Positions 8,096 to 17,539 of a DNA stretch of 64,000 bases are shown piece after piece; within the stretch, counting starts at the first letter, position 1, and every line of letters begins with the position of its first letter. The stretch comes from Blautia luti (lineage in GTDB: Bacteria > Bacillota > Clostridia > Lachnospirales > Lachnospiraceae), in the NCBI RefSeq assembly GCF_033096465.1, contig NZ_AP028156.1, positions 2,622,501 through 2,686,500 of the forward strand, given 5' to 3'. A program made the translations under genes and the position numbers. Below the pieces are notes generated by a model. That model searched no databases and was not told the origin of the DNA. It saw nothing but the letters and a program-made list of their open reading frames with translations.

Positions 8096-9241
8096 TTATT
8101 CTATATTTAAAAGAGTTTTCTCTTCTTCGTAACTTTCCATTTTCGGCAGATTCAGCTTCAGGACACGGTCCACCACATTTCCGGCATATCCTCTGTATGC
8201 ATAGGCCCCGGATTCAAATAAAACATAAAGGTCATCCCCATCCACCACGATCTGCTCGATCATCTCCGGAAAGCGATAGGTTTTCGCAGAATTTTCATTT
8301 ACATACAGTCGTTTGTCTGACTGCTCATAGAACACTACCCTTGAAGGCAGGATCCCGAAAGAATGGGACAGCAGCAGCTTATCATTATAAAAAGCCATGC
8401 CCTGGGCCTGTTCTGAAATTGTAGAATAGTCCAGAGGAACTGCCATCTCAAAGTTCATTCCAAGCTCTTCATCCAGAGTATTCACCAGATTTCCTTCTTC
8501 GTCCACTGCGTATCTGGCTATGGAACTCTCGGTGTATTTATTAAAACAACCTACATACAGGCAGCCCTTATAAAAAGTCATAAAGGAATCTCTCACGATC
8601 CCGTAAAGACTGCAGGTCTGGTTCACCTGCACAGGCATACGATTATCTGCATAACTGTAATCTTTGAATACCGGCATCTTTATGCTTACAGCCTGGGCAA
8701 TCCCGTTGGTATTGGAAGAATACCACAGCATATCATGATCCAGATCATAGGCAAGGCCACCCACATGGGGAAGTCCCGGAAGAACCACCTCTTTTATAAA
8801 ACGATGCGTTTCCTTGTTGATTACATAGATCACGGAATTATGTTTCGCGGTATGACAGTAAGCACTGATGAGTACATATTCATCTGTTACAGCCAGCCCC
8901 TGCGGGGTCATGGATGTACAGACTGCCTGTTCACTACCCTGAGCATTAAGAAAAGTTCTTGTATATTTCAGCCCGGGAATGATATAGGTTCCATATTCTT
9001 TTTCTTTTTTCCGGTCTTCGAAAGCAAATGCGATCAAATCCTCCTTCTGAGACAACATCTGGATCTGTCCCCTCAGAGAATAGACTGCTGCATCCTGATT
9101 GGTAACCAGATATTTCGCAGGAGGTTCCGTTTTTCCTCTGTAGACAAAGGCATATCCCCAGAATGCCAGCCCAATCGCCAGCACTATGACCAGGACCTTC
9201 ACCGCCAGCCATCGTATTTCCCGTTTCGTCTGTTTATTCAT
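8096..9241 (-). CDS. Membrane-anchored propeller-like protein, unknown function
   Basis: 381 residues. A basic N-terminus and one membrane segment (about residues 12-31, VKVLVIVLAIGLAFWGYAFVY) are followed by an extracellular domain made of repeated beta blades (for example MTPQGLAVTDEYVLISAYC, HVGGLAYDLDHDMLWYSSN, QAQGMAFYNDKLLLSHSFG). The spacing suggests a seven-bladed beta-propeller like YncE or NHL proteins. No catalytic motif is visible. It sits 3 bp after the phosphopantetheinyl transferase and 7 bp before spoIIIAA, so it could be read into the sporulation operon. The function is unknown. Confidence 0.75.
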   Translation of the reverse strand: MNKQTKREIRWLAVKVLVIVLAIGLAFWGYAFVYRGKTEPPAKYLVTNQDAAVYSLRGQIQMLSQKEDLIAFAFEDRKKEKEYGTYIIPGLKYTRTFLNAQGSEQAVCTSMTPQGLAVTDEYVLISAYCHTAKHNSVIYVINKETHRFIKEVVLPGLPHVGGLAYDLDHDMLWYSSNTNGIAQAVSIKMPVFKDYSYADNRMPVQVNQTCSLYGIVRDSFMTFYKGCLYVGCFNKYTESSIARYAVDEEGNLVNTLDEELGMNFEMAVPLDYSTISEQAQGMAFYNDKLLLSHSFGILPSRVVFYEQSDKRLYVNENSAKTYRFPEMIEQIVVDGDDLYVLFESGAYAYRGYAGNVVDRVLKLNLPKMESYEEEKTLLNIE

Positions 9242-9244
9242 GTC

Positions 9245-9796
9245 TTATCCAAGTATTATATCTTCAAGTCTCCAGATGATTTCCATGGGATGCATGGACC
9301 ATACTGCCCCGCTGTAGCCTTCATCCAGATCCAGGAGTGCGTAAGTTCCCTCATTCATGGGAATCGTCCTCATATCTCTGGACAGGCCTTCTCCTGTCCA
9401 TTTGATATAGGCTTCTCTCAATACCCACTGTCTGAAAAATTCCTTTTCGGGATCTTCTCCTTCCAGGATTTCTATGCGCTGTGCCGGTGAAACCATACGT
9501 TCCAGCATCCGTTCATAATTGGCTTTTTTGTGGATCTGCACATCGATTCCTACCTCCTGGTCTGCCAGGATACACACTACGTAATTTCCTGAATGACTGA
9601 CATTATAATGGATCTGCGGACGCCAGGAAAGAAATGGCTTGCCGTGTTCCCCCTCTGCTCTGGGTTCATGTTTCAGATTGATCCCGTATTCTTTCTTTAG
9701 TCCAGTTTCCAGAAGCTTCTCTGCGATCATATGATCCAGATGTTCTCCTGCATATTCTTCCCGTACTCTGGTATAATAGATGACTCCTTTTTTCAT
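9245..9796 (-). CDS. 4'-phosphopantetheinyl transferase, Sfp type
   Basis: 183 residues. It transfers phosphopantetheine from CoA to a carrier-protein serine. Family motifs are present: IHYNVSHSGNYVVC, the metal-binding VGIDVQ, and FFRQWVLREAYIKWTGEGL (WxxKEA variant with REAYIK). It is shorter than Sfp (~224), as in many clostridial forms. It overlaps the helicase gene by 4 bp. The acyl carrier protein AcpP is coded 11 kb away and is a plausible substrate; an AcpS-type enzyme may exist elsewhere. Confidence 0.88.
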   Translation of the reverse strand: MKKGVIYYTRVREEYAGEHLDHMIAEKLLETGLKKEYGINLKHEPRAEGEHGKPFLSWRPQIHYNVSHSGNYVVCILADQEVGIDVQIHKKANYERMLERMVSPAQRIEILEGEDPEKEFFRQWVLREAYIKWTGEGLSRDMRTIPMNEGTYALLDLDEGYSGAVWSMHPMEIIWRLEDIILG

Positions 9797-11619
9797 AGAC
9801 CTGTCTCCTCAAGGAAACGGGAAGGTTCCCGTTCCTTCTCATACTGGCGTTTCACATAGGCAAGCACCAGCTTCTTCCTGGCACGGGTCATGCCTACATA
9901 AAACAATCTGCGTTCTTCTTCTACTGCTTCTTCCAGAACTGCTTTCCTGTAAGGAATACTTCCTTCATTCACATTCAGAATATATACAATATCAAATTCC
10001 AGTCCCTTCACTGCATGAAGGGTGGATACCGTTACCCCTTCTTTACGGTTTTGTTGTTTCCGTGCCTGTTCATTGAGTTTCTCTGTATATTCTTCTATAT
10101 ATCTTTCCCATTGTTCCAGATCTTTCATTCCTTTTGTGCTTTCATGGATCCGGTCCAGGGTTTCAAGCAGTTCCTCTGGTTTTATTTTACGATACTGTGC
10201 ATACTCGCGCAAGTATTCTTCGTATCCCATTCCCTTTCTTATGAAATTAATTGCAGCAAAAGGGGAAAGGGTGCCCAGAATACGCAGATGTGTTTCCAGT
10301 GTAGTGATCCTGTCACACATCCAGTCTTTATCTTTATAGTATTCTCTCAATCTGTCAAAACTGATCTGCTTATCCGGCAGTGCATCTCTGGATATATATC
10401 GATTCGGCCTGTTCATCATTTCCAGAAAGTTCTTCCTGCTTCTGTCTCCTGCTGCCATATGCAGATATGCCTGCAGATTTCTGCAGATCCAGTGCCGGAA
10501 GAGATTGGGAAGCTGTTCCTTCATGGTAAAAGGCACCTGATATTCCATCAGCGCATTGACAAGTCCCTCTCCCTCCTGGTTTGTCCGGAGAAGGATGGCT
10601 GTGTTTTCCAGATTTTCTCCTTTTTCCAGTCTTTTTTTCAATGCTGCTACTACGCAGATATATTCTTCTCTGGGATTTTCGAAAGCCTTGCAGGTCACCG
10701 GCATTCCTTCTTCATTAGGTGTGGTCAGTGCTTTCTTAAAACGTCTGGAATTACATCCGATTACCTTCATGGCAGTACGCAGGATACTGCCACTGCAGCG
10801 ATAGTTTACATCCAGCAGAACGGTCTGTGCTTTCGGATAATCCCTGGTGAAGTTCAGCATGATCTCCGGTCTGGCTCCCCGGAAATGATAAATGGACTGG
10901 TCGTCGTCCCCCACAATAAAAAGATTATCTGCAGGAGCTGCCAGCATGCGCAGGATTTTGTACTGCAGACTGTTGATATCCTGAAATTCATCCACCAGAA
11001 TATGTACAAACTTTTTTCTCCATCCATTTAAAATATCCGGCCGTTTGTCAAAAAGTTCATAGCAGCTCAGGATCATATCGTCAAAATCCAGTTTTCTTCT
11101 TGCCCGCAGTGCATTTTTGTACCCGGTAAATATTTCACGGAAAACTTCGTCTGAACAGCAGGAAGCATAATAATGTTCCAGTGAGATACAGTTTCCTTTT
11201 ACAATGCTGATCTCCTTGGAGATTTCTTCCAGAAAGTCTCCTTCCTGGGACATTTCCTGGCCATATTGTTCTGTCATTTCCCTGAGAATACTGTATTTCT
11301 CTTCTTCTGAAAGAATATTGGCAGCACTCAGATTGTAAGCTGCTTTCAGAATCCCATAAAAAATTCCATGAAAGGTTCCGAAAGTTACATCACTTCGTTC
11401 CTGATCCACGAATTTCAAAAAACGTTCTTTCATCTCTATTGCCGCTGCTCTGGAAAAAGTTACAACCAAAATAGAAGAAGCCGGTATCTTCCCCTCTTTG
11501 ATCATGTATGCAGTTCTCTCCACAATAACGGAAGTTTTGCCCGAGCCTGGGCCTGCCAGGACCATCATGGGTCCCGACAGGTGGATGATCGCCCGGAGCT
11601 GAGATGGATTTCTCTTCAT
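9793..11619 (-). CDS. UvrD/PcrA-like superfamily 1 DNA helicase
   Basis: 608 residues, shorter than PcrA/UvrD (~730). Helicase motifs are in order: I (LAGPGSGKTSVIVERTAYMI), II (VDEFQDIN), III (GDDDQSIYHFRGA), IV (LLDVNYRC), V (STLHAVKGLEFDIVYI) and VI (EEERRLFYVGMTRARKKL). It is an ATP-driven 3'-5' DNA translocase, likely in repair. The shorter length lies in the 2B region and the C-terminal tail. It is 3 bp after gltX, so probably co-transcribed. It may be a paralogue of the main PcrA. Confidence 0.92.
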   Translation of the reverse strand: MKRNPSQLRAIIHLSGPMMVLAGPGSGKTSVIVERTAYMIKEGKIPASSILVVTFSRAAAIEMKERFLKFVDQERSDVTFGTFHGIFYGILKAAYNLSAANILSEEEKYSILREMTEQYGQEMSQEGDFLEEISKEISIVKGNCISLEHYYASCCSDEVFREIFTGYKNALRARRKLDFDDMILSCYELFDKRPDILNGWRKKFVHILVDEFQDINSLQYKILRMLAAPADNLFIVGDDDQSIYHFRGARPEIMLNFTRDYPKAQTVLLDVNYRCSGSILRTAMKVIGCNSRRFKKALTTPNEEGMPVTCKAFENPREEYICVVAALKKRLEKGENLENTAILLRTNQEGEGLVNALMEYQVPFTMKEQLPNLFRHWICRNLQAYLHMAAGDRSRKNFLEMMNRPNRYISRDALPDKQISFDRLREYYKDKDWMCDRITTLETHLRILGTLSPFAAINFIRKGMGYEEYLREYAQYRKIKPEELLETLDRIHESTKGMKDLEQWERYIEEYTEKLNEQARKQQNRKEGVTVSTLHAVKGLEFDIVYILNVNEGSIPYRKAVLEEAVEEERRLFYVGMTRARKKLVLAYVKRQYEKEREPSRFLEETGL

Positions 11620-11621
11620 AT

Positions 11622-13073
11622 TTATTTGCTTAATTTCTCAATAGCCGCCTTTACACGTTTGATCGTCTCGTCTTTACCGATGATCTCCATGATCTCGGTA
11701 GCACCGGCCGGTGTCATCTGCTTGCCAGAAACAGCAGTACGCAGAGGCCACATTACGTATCCGTTCTTATAGCCATGTTCTTTTACGAATGCACTTAAGG
11801 TTTCAAATAACGGATCATTTGTATAATCTTCCTGCTCTTCCAGTACCGGAAGTACTTCTTTTAATACTGCAAGAGAGGTCTCTTCGTTTGTTTTCATCTT
11901 CTTGTGGCAGTACATTGCGGAATCGTATTCCGGTACTTTCTCAAAGAAATCGATCAGAGCCGGGATATCTGGGAATGTTTCGATTCTGGTCTGGACCATT
12001 CCTGCGATTTTTTTGAAGTTATAGTCTTTCTTCAGAACTTCTTTCATGTATGGAAGTGCTTTCTCATAGAATTCATCTGGATCCATTTTCTTAATATATT
12101 CGCCGTTCATCCAGCGGAGTTTGGCGATGTCAAAGACTGCCGGTGATTTATTGATATGGTGGTAGTCAAATGCCTGTACCAGTTCATCCAGGGAGAAGAT
12201 TTCTCTGTTATCCGCAGGACTCCATCCCAGAAGTGCTACATAGTTAACGATCGCTTCTGATACAAATCCCTGATCAAGCAGGTCTTCGTAGGAGGAATGT
12301 CCGCTTCGTTTGGAGAGTTTCTGGTGTGTTTCGTCTGTGATCAGAGGACAGTGTACATAAACCGGGATGTCCCATCCGAATGCTTCGTAGATACGGTTGT
12401 ATTTCGGAGCGGAGGAGAGGTATTCGTTGCCTCTTACTACGTGTGTGATCTCCATTAAATGGTCGTCAACTACGTTTGCGAAGTTGTAAGTCGGGTATCC
12501 GTCAGATTTGATAAGAATCAGGTCTTCCAGCTCTTCGTTGTTTACTGTGATGTCTCCGTAGATTACGTCGTGGAATGTTGTGGTTCCTTCTGTCGGCATG
12601 TTGAAGCGGATTACGTGTGGTTCTCCAGCATCAAGGCGGCGCTGTACTTCTTCTTTGGAGAGTTTGAGACAGCGTTTGTCGTAGATGGAGATTTCTTTTC
12701 CTGCTACGATGCGTTTCATGCCTTCGAGTTCTTCTTTCTTGCAGAAGCAGTAGTATGCATCTCCCTGTTCTACTAACTGCTGTGCGTATTTCAGGTAGAT
12801 TCCCTGTGCCTGACGTTCGCTCTGTACATATGGGCCGAATCCTTTGTCTTTGTCCGGGCCTTCGTCGTGGATGAGTCCTGTTTTGGCAAGGGTGCGGTAG
12901 ATGATGTCTACGGCGCCTTCTACGTAGCGTTCCTGGTCTGTATCTTCAATACGGAGGATGAAGTCCCCGCCTTCATGTTTGGTAATAAGGTATGCGTATA
13001 ATGCTGTTCTTAAGTTTCCAACATGCATTCTGCCTGTAGGGCTTGGTGCAAATCTTGTTCTGATCTTGGTCAT
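11622..13073 (-). CDS. gltX: Glutamyl-tRNA synthetase
   Basis: 483 residues, full length, class I synthetase. The HIGH-type motif lies in [20 protein letters not shown] (residues 8-27) and the KMSKS-type motif is KLSKRSGH. It charges tRNA-Glu and, in most Clostridia, also tRNA-Gln for later amidation; the sequence alone does not settle this. A terminator separates it from accDA upstream. I could not find a convincing promoter in the 38 bp between that terminator and the ATG. Confidence 0.97.
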   Translation of the reverse strand: MTKIRTRFAPSPTGRMHVGNLRTALYAYLITKHEGGDFILRIEDTDQERYVEGAVDIIYRTLAKTGLIHDEGPDKDKGFGPYVQSERQAQGIYLKYAQQLVEQGDAYYCFCKKEELEGMKRIVAGKEISIYDKRCLKLSKEEVQRRLDAGEPHVIRFNMPTEGTTTFHDVIYGDITVNNEELEDLILIKSDGYPTYNFANVVDDHLMEITHVVRGNEYLSSAPKYNRIYEAFGWDIPVYVHCPLITDETHQKLSKRSGHSSYEDLLDQGFVSEAIVNYVALLGWSPADNREIFSLDELVQAFDYHHINKSPAVFDIAKLRWMNGEYIKKMDPDEFYEKALPYMKEVLKKDYNFKKIAGMVQTRIETFPDIPALIDFFEKVPEYDSAMYCHKKMKTNEETSLAVLKEVLPVLEEQEDYTNDPLFETLSAFVKEHGYKNGYVMWPLRTAVSGKQMTPAGATEIMEIIGKDETIKRVKAAIEKLSK

Positions 13074-13111
13074 AACTTTTCACTCCTGAATTTTTCATAT
13101 ATTCAATCTGT

Positions 13112-13144
13112 AAAAAAAGACCCTGCTTAAAAGCAGTGGTCTTT
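13112..13144 (-). terminator. Rho-independent terminator after accDA
   Basis: On the minus strand AAAGACC-A-CTGC, a 6-nt loop, then GCAG-GGTCTTT and a T tract. It ends the fatty-acid operon 95 bp past the accDA stop and insulates gltX. Confidence 0.85.
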
Positions 13145-13239
13145 CTACTTTCGGGTTTATTATACGTCAGAGATGGGGGTATTTCAAGTCAGGTTGGGGG
13201 AAAATTTGAGGTTTTTATGGAAATGGACGCATTTCCTAC

Positions 13240-14955
13240 CTACATCCTGCGAAACCTTTCATATCTTTCCTGCGCAATCTGTTCACCACTCTTACCACCT
13301 TGTTTATTCAGAAACTGCTTCATTCTGATCTTCATATACTCTGCGATTTCCGGTAAGTTTTCCTCACTTGCAGGATATTCTTCTGGTATGATGCGTTCGA
13401 TGATTCCCAGTTCTTTCAGATGTGCCGCCGTTACTTTCATAACTTCTGCAGCTTCTGGCGCTTTCCTGCTGTCTTTCCAGAGGATGGATGCGAATCCCTC
13501 CGGTGAGAGGATGGTGTAGGTTGCGTTTTCCATCATCCAGACTTCGTTGCCGACCGCCAATGCAAGTGCACCGCCGCTGCCGCCTTCACCGATCACGATT
13601 GAAAGTACCGGTACTTTCAGGTCTGACATTTCCAGAAGGTTGCGTGCGATGGCTTCTCCCTGTCCCCGTTCTTCTGCTTCGAGTCCGCAGAATGCTCCCG
13701 GGGTATCTACAAATGCGATGACTGCGCGTCCGAATTTTTCTGCCTGTTTCATCAGGCGAAGAGCCTTCTTATAGCCTTCGGGTGAGGGCATTCCGAAGTT
13801 GCATTTGATGTTTTCTTTTGTGGTGTGTCCTTTTCGGATTCCGATCACGGTGACAGGTTGTCCGTCCAGTGTGGCAATGCCGCCGATGATGGCGTTGTCG
13901 TCTCTGACTCCTCTGTCTCCGTGAAGTTCCATGAAGTCGTCAAAAATGGTTTCAATGTATTCTGCCGCAGACGGACGGTCGCTGCTTCTGGCGATCTGGA
14001 CTCTATCCCAGGCGGTAAGGTTTTTTTGTTTCTTTAGTTTTTTCTTTTTGCCAAAGGTGTCGAATGCTCTTGCCGGGGTTTCCTGTGGGAATTCTTCGTA
14101 CTGGTCTCTGGTGCCGTGCAGTTTCAGGATGAGAGAAAGGGTATCACGCATAGATCCTCTCTCTGCGATTCCGTCGAGGAAACCATGTTCCAGAAGAAAT
14201 TCAGGTCTCTGGAAGCCTTCCGGGAGCTTCTGGCCTATGGTCTGTTCGATGACTCTTGGGCCGGCGAATCCGATCAGGGAGCCTGGTTCTGCAAGGATGA
14301 TGTCACCAAGCATGGCAAAGCTTGCAGTGACGCCGCCAGTAGTCGGGTCTGTCAGGATGGATGTGTAGAGAAGTCCTGCTTCGGAGTGGCGTTTGATGGC
14401 TGCGGAGGTCTTTGCCATCTGCATCAATGACACGATTCCCTCCTGCATTCTGGCGCCGCCGGAGCAGCAGAACAGGATGACCGGGAGACCCTGGCGTGTG
14501 GCTTCTTCGAATGAGCGGGTGATTTTTTCTCCTACTACATAGCCCATCGATGCCATCAGGAATCTGGCGTCCATAGCTCCGAGTACGGTGCGGATGCCGC
14601 CGATTGTAGCTTCTCCGATAAAGATGGCTTCATCCATCTTTGTTTTCTCTTTCAAGTCTTCGATTTTCTGTGGGTAATCCGGATAGTCCAGAGGATTGCT
14701 GTTTTCGATTCCTGTGAACCACTCTTTAAAGCTTCCCTTGTCTGCGATCATTTTGATGCGTCGTTTCGCGCTGATTCTGAAATATCCGCCGCATTTCGGG
14801 CACACATAGGCGTTGGACATTACGTCTTCTCTGTAAACCATTTCTCCGCACTTTGGACATTTGATCCATAATCCCTCAGGTACGGAAACAGATGCGGACT
14901 GTTTGTTCCGCTCTTCTGAAACTGTTTTCTTAAAAAATCTCTTCAAGTCTGCCAT
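13240..14955 (-). CDS. accDA: Fused acetyl-CoA carboxylase carboxyltransferase beta-alpha
   Basis: 571 residues joining AccD (beta) and AccA (alpha) in one chain. Residues 1-~275 are AccD: zinc-ribbon cysteines 33, 36, 52 and 55 and the crotonase core ([15 protein letters not shown]). A basic linker ([11 protein letters not shown]) leads to AccA from ~300 on, with [20 protein letters not shown] and [15 protein letters not shown]. AccA lacks most of its usual N-terminal helical region. The enzyme moves carboxyl from carboxybiotin-AccB to acetyl-CoA, giving malonyl-CoA. It is the last gene of the fab operon. Confidence 0.95.
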   Translation of the reverse strand: MADLKRFFKKTVSEERNKQSASVSVPEGLWIKCPKCGEMVYREDVMSNAYVCPKCGGYFRISAKRRIKMIADKGSFKEWFTGIENSNPLDYPDYPQKIEDLKEKTKMDEAIFIGEATIGGIRTVLGAMDARFLMASMGYVVGEKITRSFEEATRQGLPVILFCCSGGARMQEGIVSLMQMAKTSAAIKRHSEAGLLYTSILTDPTTGGVTASFAMLGDIILAEPGSLIGFAGPRVIEQTIGQKLPEGFQRPEFLLEHGFLDGIAERGSMRDTLSLILKLHGTRDQYEEFPQETPARAFDTFGKKKKLKKQKNLTAWDRVQIARSSDRPSAAEYIETIFDDFMELHGDRGVRDDNAIIGGIATLDGQPVTVIGIRKGHTTKENIKCNFGMPSPEGYKKALRLMKQAEKFGRAVIAFVDTPGAFCGLEAEERGQGEAIARNLLEMSDLKVPVLSIVIGEGGSGGALALAVGNEVWMMENATYTILSPEGFASILWKDSRKAPEAAEVMKVTAAHLKELGIIERIIPEEYPASEENLPEIAEYMKIRMKQFLNKQGGKSGEQIAQERYERFRRM

Positions 14956-15137
14956 TAAAATCCTGCTCCTTTATGTAACCCAATTTGATGTTATTTTCAG
15001 ACAGTAAAATAATGTTAATAACTATTAATCAAACTTATTCTCTCAAAAATAATTTTATCGATTTAAGTTATTAATTACCCTTTAATCAATATGTAATTTC
15101 TACCAAGCTATAAAATATATTTGCATCAAATTTTATT
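14956..15137 (-). other. AT-rich spacer between accC and accDA
   Basis: This 182-bp gap has no gene and is far more AT-rich than its neighbours. It holds a perfect palindrome TTAATA-AC-TATTAA (15015-15028) and, just before accDA, the ribosome-binding site AAAGGAGCAGG. Several -10-like sequences make an internal promoter possible, but no -35 stands out. It lacks the full TTTGA-N3-TCAAA box seen at acpP. Confidence 0.5.
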
Positions 15138-16484
15138 TTACAAGTCTGGATAATGCTGTGGAATGAAATCCGTAGTAATGTTCCCATCCTGGAAGTCCGG
15201 CTGATTCAGCAGTTCGTACAGGAAGTCTACGTTCGTCTTTACTCCTTCGATTGCGACTTCCCCAAGGGCGCTGATCATTTTCCGGATGGCACTGTGACGG
15301 TCTTTGTCATAGACGATGATCTTGGCGATCATGGAATCATAGTATGGCGGGATTGCGTAGTCATTGTAGACTGCCGTGTCCACGCGGATTCCATTTCCGC
15401 CGGGCAGATGCAGGTCTGTGATCCTGCCAGGGCATGGCATGAAATGTCTCTCAGGGTCTTCTGCGTTGATCCTGCATTCCATGGCGTGGCCGCGGATTTC
15501 TATATCTTTCTGCTGAACGCTTAATGGTTCACCTGCTGCGATGCGGATCTGCTCTTTGATCAGGTCTACGCCTGAGACGAACTCTGTTACCGGATGTTCT
15601 ACCTGAATTCTGGTGTTCATTTCCATGAAATAAAATTCCCCGGACTGATCCAGCAGGAACTCTATGGTTCCGGCACTTTCGTAACCTGCTGCTTTTGCGG
15701 CACGGACTGCGGTCTCACCCATTTTCTTTCGCAGTTTGTCGGAAATTGCGATGCACGGGGATTCTTCAATCATCTTCTGGTGGCGTCTTTGAACAGAGCA
15801 GTCACGCTCCCCGAGGTGGATCACGTTTCCATATTTATCTGCAAGGATCTGTACCTCTACATGTCTGGGATTTTCCACGAAGCGTTCCAGATACATGGTA
15901 TTATCTGAGAAAGAATGAACAGATTCCTGCTGTGCTGTCTCGAATAATTTGGCAAATTCCTGCTCGTTTCTGGCTACACGCATTCCCTTTCCACCGCCGC
16001 CTGCAGAAGCCTTGATCATAACCGGGAAGCCAATTTCTTTTACTGCTCTCTCTGCCTCTACTACTGTATAAACCGGCTCTTTTGTTCCCGGGACTACCGG
16101 GACTTTGGCTTTGCGCATCGTGTTTTTTGCTTCGGATTTATTTCCCATTCTGGAAATCACTTCTGCTGACGGGCCGATAAATGCTACGTTGCATTTCTCA
16201 CACATTTCCACGAAGCGGCTGTTCTCTGAGAGAAAACCGAAGCCCGGATGGATGGCTTCTGCATTTGTGGCAATGGTTGCACTTAAAATCCGTTCCATAT
16301 TCAGATAGCTGTCTGTGGACTGTGCTCTGCCAATGCAGACTGCTTCGTCTGCAAGCTGTGTGTGCAGGGCATCTCTGTCTGCTTCCGAATATACAGCAAC
16401 TGTACGGATCCCCATTTCGCGGCATGCACGGATAATACGTACTGCGATCTCGCCTCTATTGGCGATCAAAATTTTTCCAAACAT
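15138..16484 (-). CDS. accC: Acetyl-CoA carboxylase, biotin carboxylase subunit
   Basis: 448 residues, normal length. ATP-grasp enzyme that carboxylates the biotin on AccB. Signature blocks: KILIANRGEIAVRIIRAC at the N-terminus, KASAGGGGKGMRVA (ATP loop), GERDCSVQRRHQKMIEESP and FYFMEMNTRIQVEHPVTE (metal and bicarbonate site). It starts 3 bp after fabZ, in one operon with fabD, fabG, fabF and accB. Confidence 0.97.
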   Translation of the reverse strand: MFGKILIANRGEIAVRIIRACREMGIRTVAVYSEADRDALHTQLADEAVCIGRAQSTDSYLNMERILSATIATNAEAIHPGFGFLSENSRFVEMCEKCNVAFIGPSAEVISRMGNKSEAKNTMRKAKVPVVPGTKEPVYTVVEAERAVKEIGFPVMIKASAGGGGKGMRVARNEQEFAKLFETAQQESVHSFSDNTMYLERFVENPRHVEVQILADKYGNVIHLGERDCSVQRRHQKMIEESPCIAISDKLRKKMGETAVRAAKAAGYESAGTIEFLLDQSGEFYFMEMNTRIQVEHPVTEFVSGVDLIKEQIRIAAGEPLSVQQKDIEIRGHAMECRINAEDPERHFMPCPGRITDLHLPGGNGIRVDTAVYNDYAIPPYYDSMIAKIIVYDKDRHSAIRKMISALGEVAIEGVKTNVDFLYELLNQPDFQDGNITTDFIPQHYPDL

Positions 16485-16487
16485 TTG

Positions 16488-16919
16488 TTATGCTCCTACT
16501 GCAAAAGTCAGTTCTGCGATCACTGCTACTTTGCCGTCCTGATTTGTGGCTTTTGCTTTGCCGACTCCCATTGGACCTTTTTCCTTGATGATCTCCACTT
16601 CAAGTGTAAGAGTGTCTCCCGGTACTACCTTGTTCTTAAATTTCGCGTTGTTGATGGATGCAAAATATGCGATTTTTCCCTTATTTTCCGGTTTGCTTAA
16701 GATTGCAACTGCGCCGGTCTGGGCAAGTGCTTCGATGATCAGGACTCCCGGCATGATCGGTTCCTGCGGGAAGTGGCCGGCGAACTGCGGTTCATTGTAA
16801 GTGATGCATTTCTTTCCTGTTGCTCTTACGCCCGGAACCAGATCTTCGATTGTGTCGATCAGGAGGAACGGGTGTCTGTGGGGAATGATTTCCATGATTT
16901 CTTTTGTTGTAAGTTTCAC
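16488..16919 (-). CDS. fabZ: 3-hydroxyacyl-ACP dehydratase FabZ
   Basis: 143 residues, hot-dog fold. It has the FabZ N-terminal motif [11 protein letters not shown] and the catalytic block [20 protein letters not shown] with the His and Glu residues. It dehydrates 3-hydroxyacyl-ACP in fatty-acid elongation. It lies 21 bp after accB and 3 bp before accC. Confidence 0.97.
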   Translation of the reverse strand: MKLTTKEIMEIIPHRHPFLLIDTIEDLVPGVRATGKKCITYNEPQFAGHFPQEPIMPGVLIIEALAQTGAVAILSKPENKGKIAYFASINNAKFKNKVVPGDTLTLEVEIIKEKGPMGVGKAKATNQDGKVAVIAELTFAVGA

Positions 16920-16940
16920 TATAAATACCTCCTTTTTCCT

Positions 16941-17435
16941 CTATTCTATCACAAACATTGGCTGTCCGAACTCTACCATCTGTTCATTTTCTACCAGGAT
17001 TTCTTTGACTGTGCCGTCGAATTCTGATTCGATCTCGTTCATCAGTTTCATTGCTTCTACGATTCCGAGAACCTGGCCTTTGGTTACTTTGTCTCCGACT
17101 TTTACAAACGGGGCGCTGTCAGGGGATGAGGCTGCATAGTAGGTTCCTACAAGCGGGGATTTCACTATATTTCCTGTAAGTGGTTTCTCACTGGATGATG
17201 CGCCGGCACCTGCATTATTCTGCACGGCAGACTGAGGTACTGACTGCAAAACCGGCTGTACTGCCGTCTGGTACTGAGCAGCAAATGCTACTGCATCTGC
17301 GTTTGCTGCTGCCTGCTGCACGATTGTTTTCTCTGCTGACATGGAAATGTTTAAGTTTCCGTCCTGCAGATTAAATTGTGTCAGATTTGAATCACTGACT
17401 GCATGGATCAGTTCTAATATATTTGATAATTCCAT
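16941..17435 (-). CDS. accB: Acetyl-CoA carboxylase biotin carboxyl carrier protein
   Basis: 164 residues. An N-terminal segment leads into an Ala/Gln/Ser-rich linker (about 45-85), then the biotinyl domain with the target lysine near residue 130 in VEAMKLMNEIE. The biotin is carboxylated by AccC and delivers the carboxyl group to the fused AccDA. The gene is 104 bp after fabF; that gap holds two tandem hairpins. Confidence 0.96.
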   Translation of the reverse strand: MELSNILELIHAVSDSNLTQFNLQDGNLNISMSAEKTIVQQAAANADAVAFAAQYQTAVQPVLQSVPQSAVQNNAGAGASSSEKPLTGNIVKSPLVGTYYAASSPDSAPFVKVGDKVTKGQVLGIVEAMKLMNEIESEFDGTVKEILVENEQMVEFGQPMFVIE

Positions 17436-17448
17436 TTATTTCCTCCTG

Positions 17449-17488
17449 CCTGAATCAGCTAAGTATTCAGGCTGTCTGATCCAGACAG
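17449..17488 (-). repeat. Two adjacent hairpins between fabF and accB
   Basis: Perfect 7-bp stems: CTGTCTG/CAGACAG with a 3-nt loop (17472-17488) and CCTGAAT/ATTCAGG with a 9-nt loop (17449-17471), abutting. No T tract follows, and the accB ribosome-binding site comes right after. They could be an mRNA processing or stability element, or could tune accB translation. Confidence 0.55.
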
Positions 17489-17539
17489 ATATCTGATTTT
17501 TCGCTCCGCCGGATCTGTATTAATTATGTTTCTATAAGA

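Noticed and set aside
13074..13239. T-box leader before gltX
   Set aside because: No T-box sequence or specifier stem; the only structure is the accDA terminator.
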